From Geothrix limicola (lineage in GTDB: Bacteria; Acidobacteriota; Holophagae; Holophagales; Holophagaceae), in the NCBI RefSeq assembly GCF_030268085.1, contig NZ_BSDE01000001.1, forward strand, positions 682,001-746,000: DNA of 64,000 nt. Direction: 5' to 3'. The position numbers were made by a program, and so were the translations under genes. Shown here in pieces: positions 30,139-36,267 of this stretch. The notes under the pieces were generated by a model that did not search any database, was not told the origin of the DNA, and worked only from the letters and a program-made list of their open reading frames with translations. Position 1 is the first letter of the stretch. The number at the start of each line of letters is the position of its first letter.

Positions 30139-30975
30139 TCAGGAGGTCTTGCCCGCATGCGTGGCGGCTTCCACCCAGGCCTGGATGGCGGGCAGGGAGG
30201 CCCCACTGACCATGGGCAGGTCCTCGTGGCCGATGCCCGGCAGCCGCAGGTAGCGCTTCCACGCGGCGGGGCTCACCTCGTTGAAGGTGTCGCCACAGGC
30301 CACGGGCAGGGTCTGGTCGGCCTCGCCATGGATGATGAGGGTCGGCGCCTTCACGGTGGCGACCAGATCCCGTGCCTGGGGTTTGGCGGTGAGGATCGGG
30401 TCGAAACTGAGGCGCGTGAAGGGGCGCACCAGCAGAGGCACGCGGGCGCGGAAGGAGGGCAGGACCTCCTCGAAGCTGGAGGCCCCGGCCAGCAGCGCGA
30501 GGCCGTCGACGGGCCGATTGGCGGCGAGGTAAGCCGCGCTCTGGCTGCCCAGGGAGTAGCCCATCACCAGGGTGGGCAGGCCCTCGCGCCTCGCACTGTC
30601 GAAGATGCGCAGGCAGTCCTCCCGCATGGCCTGGAAGCCCATGGCGCCATCGCTGAACCCGTTGCCCCTGTAGTCGAAGCAGACCACGTCCACCTGGTAG
30701 GTTTCTGCCAGTGACCAGAGGCGGCGTCCCACGTTCCACAGCGAATCGCCATTGCCGTAGAAGTAGATGAGAGTGGCCTTGGGTGCCGGGTGCGCGAGGC
30801 GCCAGCCACGCAGCTGCCCGCCACCCGCCAGGGCCAGTTCCAGAGGCTGGCGGGCGATGCGCTCGGGCAGGGGCTGGACCTTGCGGCCGGAGAGGAGCCG
30901 GGTCTCCGTGATGGGAAAGGCGCAGCCCATCAGTGCAAGGAGGAGGCTGGCGCTCAGGGCGGGGACAAGCTTCAC
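30139..30975 (-). CDS. Alpha/beta-hydrolase lipoprotein
   Basis: 278-aa predicted lipoprotein: signal MKLVPALSASLLLALMGC with lipobox LALMGC (Cys18). The rest is an alpha/beta-hydrolase fold: GNGDSLWNVG oxyanion region, nucleophile Ser in GYSLGSQ, Asp in HGEADQTLP and His in GIGHEDL. Resembles BAAT/FrsA-like or serine-aminopeptidase-like hydrolases of the COG1073 type. Start is a GTG at 30975 with GGAG five bases upstream. Flanked by noncoding gaps of 100-150 bases, so probably monocistronic. Substrate (ester, peptide or lipid) unknown. Confidence 0.88.
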   Translation of the reverse strand: MKLVPALSASLLLALMGCAFPITETRLLSGRKVQPLPERIARQPLELALAGGGQLRGWRLAHPAPKATLIYFYGNGDSLWNVGRRLWSLAETYQVDVVCFDYRGNGFSDGAMGFQAMREDCLRIFDSARREGLPTLVMGYSLGSQSAAYLAANRPVDGLALLAGASSFEEVLPSFRARVPLLVRPFTRLSFDPILTAKPQARDLVATVKAPTLIIHGEADQTLPVACGDTFNEVSPAAWKRYLRLPGIGHEDLPMVSGASLPAIQAWVEAATHAGKTS

Positions 30976-31076
30976 GATGACTCCATGGGAAAGTCCAATC
31001 CTACTACAGACAAGGCATCAGAACAGGCATGAAAGCAAGCCTGGGTGCGGGTTTGCAAAGATAGCTCTGGGTGGCG

Positions 31077-31769
31077 CTATGAGGAATGGGCCGCCAGCCA
31101 GGCGGGCAGATCGCGGATGGAATCCAGCACGGGGAAGGGGGATTCGACGGGCTCGGCGACCACTTCATGGGCCCAGGTGAGGTGATAGGGGATGTGGACC
31201 GCGCGGGCCCCGAGGGCGAGCACGGGCAGGATGTCGGATTTCACCGAATTGCCCACCATGGTGAAGGCGTCTGGCGCGATGTCGTGGCGGTCGAGGATGG
31301 CGACGTAGGCGGCCTCGTCTTTTTCGGAGACGATCTCGATCTTCGAAAAATGGCCGCCGAGGCCGGATTTCGCCAGCTTGGTCTCCTGGTCGAAGAGGTC
31401 GCCCTTGGTGATGACCATGAGGTCGAAGGATCGGGCCAGCTGCTGCAGCACCTCGGCCACGCCGGGCAGGGGCTCCACTGGCTTGGCGAGCATGGCCTTG
31501 CCCAGCTCGACCACCTGTCGGATGCCCGCGCCGTCCAGGCGGTCCTCCGTGAGTTCCAGGGCTGTCTCGATCATGGAGAGGGTGAAGCCCTTGATGCCGT
31601 AGCCGTAGTGGCCGAGGTTGCGCATCTCCGTGTCGTGCAGGCGGGCGTCGATCCAGGCGTCGTCGTGGAAGGGGCGCAGCAGGGCGCGGAAGGCCTCCTG
31701 GGTTTCGGCGTAATAGGTCTCGTTGTGCCAGAGGGTGTCGTCGGCGTCGAACGCGAGGGTGCGCATCAT
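31077..31769 (-). CDS. HAD-superfamily hydrolase
   Basis: 230-aa haloacid-dehalogenase-fold phosphatase. Motif I is FDADDTLW (nucleophile Asp8, acid Asp10), motif II Thr in VITKG, motif III Lys in FSKIEIVSEKDE, and motif IV GNSVKSDI with the metal Asp. A helical cap sits between motifs I and II. Probably a phosphoglycolate- or nucleotide-phosphatase-like enzyme. ATG at 31769 (MM start) is divergent from the DoxX-like gene with 53 bases between; the upstream frame to 31832 runs into that region and is not used. Confidence 0.88.
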   Translation of the reverse strand: MMRTLAFDADDTLWHNETYYAETQEAFRALLRPFHDDAWIDARLHDTEMRNLGHYGYGIKGFTLSMIETALELTEDRLDGAGIRQVVELGKAMLAKPVEPLPGVAEVLQQLARSFDLMVITKGDLFDQETKLAKSGLGGHFSKIEIVSEKDEAAYVAILDRHDIAPDAFTMVGNSVKSDILPVLALGARAVHIPYHLTWAHEVVAEPVESPFPVLDSIRDLPAWLAAHSS

Positions 31770-31771
31770 GG

Positions 31772-31802
31772 TTGATCCCGGGCAGATTCCCAAGCCTACA
31801 AT
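31772..31802 (+). promoter_or_regulatory. Candidate promoter for the DoxX-like gene
   Basis: TACAAT (31797-31802) is a near-consensus -10 box; TTGATC at 31772-31777 is a possible -35 but with a long 19-base spacer. Confidence 0.35.
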
Positions 31803-31822
31803 GGACGATACACGGAGACACC

Positions 31823-32179
31823 ATGGCCGCATCCAAGACCCGCATCGACTGGGCCCTGTTCCTGCTGCGGCTGGCCGTGGGCGGCATGGCCGTGATGCAA
31901 GGCTTTTCGGTGCTCCGTGGCGCCCACGGCGCCATCACCATGGCCCACGCCTCGACGTGGGGGCTGGCCCTGGGCGAGCTGGTCTGCGGCGTGCTGATCC
32001 TGCTGGGCATCTGGGTATCCCTGGCGGGTGGCATCCTCGCGGCAGTGCTGGGCTGGCCCCTGGTGCACGGATGGATGCACGGCGCCGGTCTTCTGTCGAA
32101 CCTGAGCGCGCTTTTCCGCCTGCTCGTGGGCCTCGCCTGCGCCCTGGGTGGCGGCGGCAAATGGGCCTTGGACCGGTAG
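31823..32179 (+). CDS. DoxX-like small membrane protein
   Basis: 118-aa integral membrane protein with four predicted helices (ALFLLRLAVGGMAVMQG, WGLALGELVCGVLILLGIWV, LAGGILAAVLGWPLV, ALFRLLVGLACALGG). The opening RIDWALFLLRLAVGGMAVMQG-like helix resembles DoxX/DoxD family proteins, which associate with oxidoreductases or thiosulfate:quinone enzymes, but no function can be assigned. ATG at 31823 chosen for GGAG upstream and because the longer reading from 31772 adds a non-membrane tail. Followed by a REP-like palindrome. Confidence 0.72.
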   Translation: MAASKTRIDWALFLLRLAVGGMAVMQGFSVLRGAHGAITMAHASTWGLALGELVCGVLILLGIWVSLAGGILAAVLGWPLVHGWMHGAGLLSNLSALFRLLVGLACALGGGGKWALDR

Positions 32180-32193
32180 GAACCCTATAAAAG

Positions 32194-32315
32194 TTCCACC
32201 ACGGAGGCACGGAGGGCGCCGAGGAACTCACGGAGAAAAAGGGAGAAAACCAGGCTCAGGCCATGTTCTTTTCTCCGTGTTTTCCCTCGGTGAGCTCAGT
32301 GTCTCCGTGGTGAAT
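32194..32315. repeat. REP-like long imperfect palindrome, copy 1
   Basis: The intergenic DNA is a large inverted repeat with arms of about 45 bases: it opens TTCCACCACGGAGGCACGGA and closes with the inverse CTCCGTGGTGAA, the inner parts pairing CACGGAGAAAA with TTTTCTCCGTG. The second copy at 60416-60537 shares CACCACGGAGACAC, CACCGAGGAA and TTTTTCTCCGTGTCTCCGTGGTG elements. Dispersed, non-coding, after a plus-strand stop codon; consistent with a REP/MITE-type element. Confidence 0.8.
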
Positions 32316-32340
32316 TGGTTAGGTCATTTGGGGAGAATCC

Positions 32341-33156
32341 ATGCTAAGACCGCCTCACCACCAGATCTTCGCCTTCGACGCAGAGTGGGTGCCCGACCCC
32401 GCCACGGGCCGGCGGGTGCTGGACCTGCCGAAGGAGATGCCTGACGAGGACGTGATGATGCGCATGTGGACCTACGGCGGCGCCACGGAGGCCGATCCGC
32501 GACCCTACCTGAAGACGATCCTTTGTCGCGTCGTGTCCATCGCGGCGGTGATCCGCACCGTGAAGCACGGCGAGGTCACGCACCGCCTCTATGCGCTGCC
32601 GGAGGGGCCGGAGGCCCTGCCGGAGGACGATCTGCTGCGGCGCTTCCTGGTGGCCATGGGCGACAAGAAGCCGCAGCTGGTGGGTTTCAACTCCCGCGAT
32701 GCGGACCTGCCCATCCTCGTGCAGCGGGCCATGGTCCACCGCCTGTCGATCCCGGGCCTGGGTCGCAGCGCGGAGAAATGGGCCGCGGGGGATTTCTTCG
32801 ACCGCTACGGCAACCAGCACATCGACCTCCGCGAAATCACCGGCGCCTGGGGCAAGGCCTCGTCCACGCTCCACGAACTGGCCACGGCCTGCGGCATTCC
32901 CGGCAAGCTGGGCACGGACGGCAAGAGCGTCATCGACCTGTGGCGGGCGGGGGACATCACGGGCATCGTCCGCTACAACCAGTTCGACGCCCTCACCACC
33001 TTCCTGGTTTGGCTGCGGGCCATGACCCTGTCGGGCCATCTCACGCCCGAACAGATGGAAGCCGAGGAGGCTCAGATCCGGGCGCTGGTCGAGCAGAAGG
33101 CGACCATCGATCCCCTCTTCAACCTCTTCCTCGAGGGTTGGACCCGACTTTCCTGA
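32341..33156 (+). CDS. Predicted 3'-5' exonuclease, PolB-like (DnaQ/RNase H fold)
   Basis: 271-aa predicted 3'-5' exonuclease of the stand-alone 'PolB-like' group (Pfam DNA_pol_B_exo2). DEDDy motifs: Exo I FDAEW (Asp13, Glu15), Exo II LVGFNSRDADLPIL, Exo III YNQFDALTTF in which Tyr and Asp sit four residues apart. A DIDLREI-like segment (HIDLREITGAWGKASSTLHELA) and KSVIDLW complete the family signature. No polymerase domain follows. Start at 32341 has GGGGAG upstream, directly after the REP-like palindrome. Nucleic acid substrate unknown. Confidence 0.88.
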   Translation: MLRPPHHQIFAFDAEWVPDPATGRRVLDLPKEMPDEDVMMRMWTYGGATEADPRPYLKTILCRVVSIAAVIRTVKHGEVTHRLYALPEGPEALPEDDLLRRFLVAMGDKKPQLVGFNSRDADLPILVQRAMVHRLSIPGLGRSAEKWAAGDFFDRYGNQHIDLREITGAWGKASSTLHELATACGIPGKLGTDGKSVIDLWRAGDITGIVRYNQFDALTTFLVWLRAMTLSGHLTPEQMEAEEAQIRALVEQKATIDPLFNLFLEGWTRLS

Positions 33157-33167
33157 TCCGCAAAGAC

Positions 33168-33195
33168 TTGAACCCTCGTTCCGCCCGGATAGACT
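33168..33195 (+). promoter_or_regulatory. Candidate sigma-70 promoter for aquaporin
   Basis: TTGAAC (33168-33173) and TAGACT (33190-33195) are separated by 16 bases, about 45 bases upstream of the aqpZ start. Confidence 0.45.
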
Positions 33196-33243
33196 GACTC
33201 CGATATTTCCACCCATCGGACGTTTTCTTCCCAGGAGGGACGT

Positions 33244-33921
33244 GTGAACAAGCGCATGGCGGCGGAATTCTTTGGAACGCTCTGGCTGGTGCTGGGCGGA
33301 TGCGGCAGCGCGGTGCTGGCGGCGACCTTCCCGGGTGTGGGCATCGGGCTCCACGGTGTAAGCCTGGCCTTCGGCCTCACGGTGCTGACCATGGCCTATG
33401 CCATCGGGCCCATTTCCGGATGCCACCTGAACCCGGCCGTGACCCTCGGTCTGGCCGTGGGCGGGCGCTTTTCCTTCAAGGACGTGCCCGGCTACTGGCT
33501 GGCCCAGGTCCTGGGGGCCGTGGCGGCCTCGGCCCTGCTCTACGTCATCGCCACGGGCAACGGATCCGCCATCGGCGGTTTCGCCAGCAACGGATTTGGC
33601 GACCATTCGCCCGGGAAGTACGGCCTGGGCGCCGCCTTCCTGACCGAAGTGGTCATGACCTTCTTTTTCCTGATGGTGATCCTGGGCAGCACGGCCAAGA
33701 AGGCGGCTCCCGGTTTCGCGCCCATCGCCATTGGTCTCTGTCTGACTCTCATCCACCTCATCAGCATCCCCGTTACGAATACGTCCGTGAATCCGGCGAG
33801 AAGCACCGGGCCGGCCTTGTTCGTGGGCGGGTGGGCCCTGTCCCAGCTCTGGCTGTTCTGGGTGGCCCCGCTGATCGGCGCCGCCCTGGCCGGGACGCTC
33901 TTCCCCAAGCTGGAGGAGTGA
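33244..33921 (+). CDS. aqpZ: Aquaporin Z-type water channel
   Basis: Inner-membrane water channel, 225 aa, six helices plus two half-helices. Both NPA boxes are present: [11 protein letters not shown] and [29 protein letters not shown] places the selectivity-filter His and Arg as in orthodox aquaporins, not glycerol facilitators. Begins [22 protein letters not shown], close to E. coli AqpZ. The start is GTG at 33244 with AGGAGG upstream. Possibly followed in the same transcript by the 100-aa unknown gene, although that gene has its own promoter-like site. Confidence 0.96.
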   Translation: MNKRMAAEFFGTLWLVLGGCGSAVLAATFPGVGIGLHGVSLAFGLTVLTMAYAIGPISGCHLNPAVTLGLAVGGRFSFKDVPGYWLAQVLGAVAASALLYVIATGNGSAIGGFASNGFGDHSPGKYGLGAAFLTEVVMTFFFLMVILGSTAKKAAPGFAPIAIGLCLTLIHLISIPVTNTSVNPARSTGPALFVGGWALSQLWLFWVAPLIGAALAGTLFPKLEE

Positions 33922-33945
33922 GTTCGGGGTTCAGACTGGCATGGC

Positions 33946-33974
33946 TTGAGCAAACCCCTTTCCGGGCCGATACA
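33946..33974 (+). promoter_or_regulatory. Candidate promoter for the 100-aa unknown gene
   Basis: TTGAGC (33946-33951) and GATACA (33969-33974) with a 17-base spacer, 21 bases upstream of the ATG at 33996. Confidence 0.4.
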
Positions 33975-33995
33975 CTTTTGACCCGAGGAGTTGCC

Positions 33996-34298
33996 ATGAG
34001 CCAAGAGATCCGCCCCGAGGACCTCATCGTCACCGAACAGGATGGCACCCGTCGCATCAACCATGACGTGATCGAGAGCTATGGCCTCTTCAACCTGCCC
34101 CGCGCCACCATGCGCCAGGCCCTGATGGTCTACTACGACAATGCCAGCCGCCAGGGCCGCGGCCCGGCCCAGATCGTGCGCACCTTCATCACCCTCGCCA
34201 GCTCCATCACCCGCTTCCCCAAACAGGTCGCCATCAACTTCACCCGAGGCGTAGCCTACCGAAGGAATATGCGGATGTTGAGGCGCTTCAGCCGCTGA
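33996..34298 (+). CDS. Small conserved-looking protein of unknown function, 3' end formed by a repeat
   Basis: 100-aa protein starting MSQEIRPEDLIVTEQDG, soluble, with a folded-looking alpha-helical middle (RATMRQALMVYYDNASRQG, IVRTFITLASSITRFP). CGAGGAG sits upstream of the ATG at good spacing and codon use matches neighbours, supporting a real gene. I do not recognise the family. The last four codons and the stop (RFSR then TGA) lie inside the first unit of the tandem-repeat array at 34283, so the repeat appears to have supplied or replaced the original C-terminus. Confidence 0.7.
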   Translation: MSQEIRPEDLIVTEQDGTRRINHDVIESYGLFNLPRATMRQALMVYYDNASRQGRGPAQIVRTFITLASSITRFPKQVAINFTRGVAYRRNMRMLRRFSR

Positions 34299-34640
34299 AG
34301 GCGGCTGACGGGTCGCGGAGCACGCGGCTGAATGCCGCGCGCGAAGCGGGGCACCCGTGCGCCGAGAATGCGCTTCAGCCGCTGAAAGCGGCTGAAGGGT
34401 CGCGGAGCACGCGGCTGAATGCCGCGCGCGAAGCGGGGCCCCGTGCGCCGAGAATGCGCTTCAGCCGCTGAAGGCGGCTGACGGGTCGCGGAGCACGCGG
34501 CTGAATGTCGCGCCCATGCGGGTCGCTGCATGCGCGACAGAAGTCGCGTATGCAGCGGGGACCCGCAGGAAGCGAATCAGATTTTGGCGAAGCGGGGACC
34601 CGTGCGCCGAGAATGCGCTTCAGCCACCTGAATCGGAATC
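34283..34640. repeat. 86-87 bp tandem-repeat array with hairpin in each unit
   Basis: Units begin GCGCTTCAGCCGCTGAA at 34283, 34370 and 34456, with a broken fourth at 34615. Units 1 and 2 are 87 and 86 bases and nearly identical; unit 3 is stretched to 159 bases by an insert of about 73 bases that itself forms an imperfect hairpin (TGCGGGTC..GCTGCATGCGCGAC against its inverse). Each unit starts with TCAGCCGC-tgaag-GCGGCTGA, an 8-bp stem. Lies between convergent genes. No spacers of the CRISPR kind, no ORF across it. Confidence 0.88.
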
Positions 34641-34657
34641 AGTTGTATGGACTGGGC

Positions 34658-35314
34658 CTAACGCCGGCCGGACCAGCCGCCACGGAACCCACCGCGGAAA
34701 CCACCTCCGCGAAAGCCGCCGCCAAGGTAGCCGCCACGGAAACTCCGGGCCGTCCCGCCGTAGTACCGGGTCACGCCGTGCCAGCGGCCGCCGCCCCAGT
34801 ACGCGGGTCCGTGCCAACCCCAGCCCCAGTAGGCGCGGTGGAAGCCGTACCAATGGCCCCATCCGTACCCGTACCACCCGTAGTAGGCCGGGCCCAGCAC
34901 GCCGAAATAGGGCATGGGGCCTAAGCCCCATAGCCACGGCGCCAGTACCCAGCACCAGCCGTTGTCCGGGTAGTAGACGTACATGCTGGGGGTTGAATCA
35001 TCGGGGGGCCTGTACGTGTAGGCCTCTCCATAGGGCATCCACACCCAGCCGTACTGCTCGGTGTGCACCCACTGGCCATCCCGGTCGGCGGGCTTTCGCT
35101 GGGTGGGAGGCGCCGCATCCGTGGGCGGAGCGGGGCGGGCGGCCGGGGGAGGGGGCAGTTCCGCGGGTGGCGGTGTGGGAGGCTTGGTCGCTTCGGGGGC
35201 CTGAGGATCCGCGCGAACCACCCGCTCAGGCCGTTCGGGCTCCTGCGGGGTGGCCATAATGGGCATGGAATTCAGGGTTGCGAGGATCAGCAATGTGTTC
35301 AGTGCGGATGTCAT
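34658..35314 (-). CDS. Exported Pro-rich / Tyr-Trp-Gly-rich protein
   Basis: 218-aa hypothetical protein. Start at 35314 has GGAGG. A hydrophobic N-terminus (TSALNTLLILATLNSMPIMA) may be a signal peptide; next a Pro/Ala/Glu-rich linker (about 24-80), a W/Y module (QWVHTEQYGWVWMPYGEAYTY) similar to YXWGXW-type repeats of exported proteins, then an extreme Tyr/Trp/Gly tract and a Gly-Arg-Phe tail (GGGFRGGGFRGGFRGG). Such composition suggests an extracellular or envelope-associated sticky protein; no catalytic motif. Isolated between the repeat array and ymdB-like gene. Confidence 0.75.
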   Translation of the reverse strand: MTSALNTLLILATLNSMPIMATPQEPERPERVVRADPQAPEATKPPTPPPAELPPPPAARPAPPTDAAPPTQRKPADRDGQWVHTEQYGWVWMPYGEAYTYRPPDDSTPSMYVYYPDNGWCWVLAPWLWGLGPMPYFGVLGPAYYGWYGYGWGHWYGFHRAYWGWGWHGPAYWGGGRWHGVTRYYGGTARSFRGGYLGGGFRGGGFRGGFRGGWSGRR

Positions 35315-35437
35315 GGCTGCACCTCCCTACCTCATTAGACCGCAGTTGAGCCTGGCGGGTTGAGTCAGGAAATCCAGCCGGATCAACTCCTTCCAAAAAG
35401 TAAGTCCAACCCGGCGAGCCTTCAAGTAAAGCCTGTG

Positions 35438-36208
35438 TCAAAGCGTCCGCAAGATCCGCTGGATGCTCGTGGCCTTGCGGCCTTCGGTGGTGATGAGCAC
35501 GGCGTGGAGCTGCAGGTCACCCTCGGCCACCTCGTACTTGGGTCGCTGGACCTTGAGGAAGCGGCCCAGGCTGGCCTCCTTCTTCATGCCGATGACGCCG
35601 TCGTAAGGGCCGGTCATGCCGATGTCCGTCACGTAGGCAGTGCCGCCGGGGAGCACCTTGGCGTCGAGGGTGCCCACGTGGGTGTGGGTGCCCACCACCG
35701 CGGCAGCTCGGCCATCGAGGTGGAATCCCATGGCCTGGGCCTCGCTGGTGGCCTCGGCGTGCATGTCGACGATCACGAGGTCGGCGCGTTCCCTCTGGAG
35801 GATGGTGTCCACGCAGCGAAAGGGACAGTCGCAGGGGGGCATGTGCACCCGGCCCATGAGGTTGATGACCAGCACTTCGGCGCCCGAGGGGGTGTGCAGC
35901 TTCACCCAGCCGTTGCCGGCCGTTTCAGGGGGATGGTTCGCCGGGCGCAGGATGCGCGGTTCCTGGCGGAAGTAGGTCTCGATGCCTTTGACGTCGAAGG
36001 CATGGTTGCCCGTCGTGATCACATCCACGCCGAGGCGTTCGAACCATTCGCGGGCGATGGGCTCGGTGATCCCATGTCCGTGCGCGGCATTCTCGCCGTT
36101 GATCACCACGAAATCGGCGCCGGTCTCGCGCCGGAGTTCGGGCACAAAAGCCTCCACCAGGCGCCGGCCCGGTTCACCTACGACATCGCCCAGGGCAAGA
36201 ATTCGCAT
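35438..36208 (-). CDS. YmdB-like metallophosphoesterase (TIGR00282 family)
   Basis: 256-aa calcineurin-fold phosphoesterase; characterised relatives hydrolyse 2',3'-cyclic AMP and affect RNA turnover and cell-fate choice. Metal-site motifs: GDVVGEPGR (first Asp), INGENAAHGHG, TTGNHAFD, DMHAEATSE and VVGTHTHVGTLD. Ends close to the family's usual length of about 260. Directly downstream of the Oar-like receptor gene but separated from it by a strong terminator, so it has its own promoter or relies on readthrough. Start at 36208 has a weak ribosome site. Confidence 0.93.
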   Translation of the reverse strand: MRILALGDVVGEPGRRLVEAFVPELRRETGADFVVINGENAAHGHGITEPIAREWFERLGVDVITTGNHAFDVKGIETYFRQEPRILRPANHPPETAGNGWVKLHTPSGAEVLVINLMGRVHMPPCDCPFRCVDTILQRERADLVIVDMHAEATSEAQAMGFHLDGRAAAVVGTHTHVGTLDAKVLPGGTAYVTDIGMTGPYDGVIGMKKEASLGRFLKVQRPKYEVAEGDLQLHAVLITTEGRKATSIQRILRTL

Positions 36209-36226
36209 GGATCAACCATAACGAAA

Positions 36227-36252
36227 AAGGGCGGCGCTTGCGCGCCGCCCTT
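36227..36252 (-). terminator. Intrinsic terminator of the second Oar-like receptor gene
   Basis: Perfect 11-bp stem AAGGGCGGCGC / GCGCCGCCCTT with TTGC loop; on the minus strand it is followed by TTTTTCG. It sits between receptor stop and the ymdB-like start. Confidence 0.9.
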
Positions 36253-36267
36253 GGGTGCTGATTCGGA

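Noticed and set aside
34283-34640. CRISPR array
   Set aside because: Units of 86-87 bases are nearly identical throughout, with no unique spacers of constant length and no cas genes nearby.
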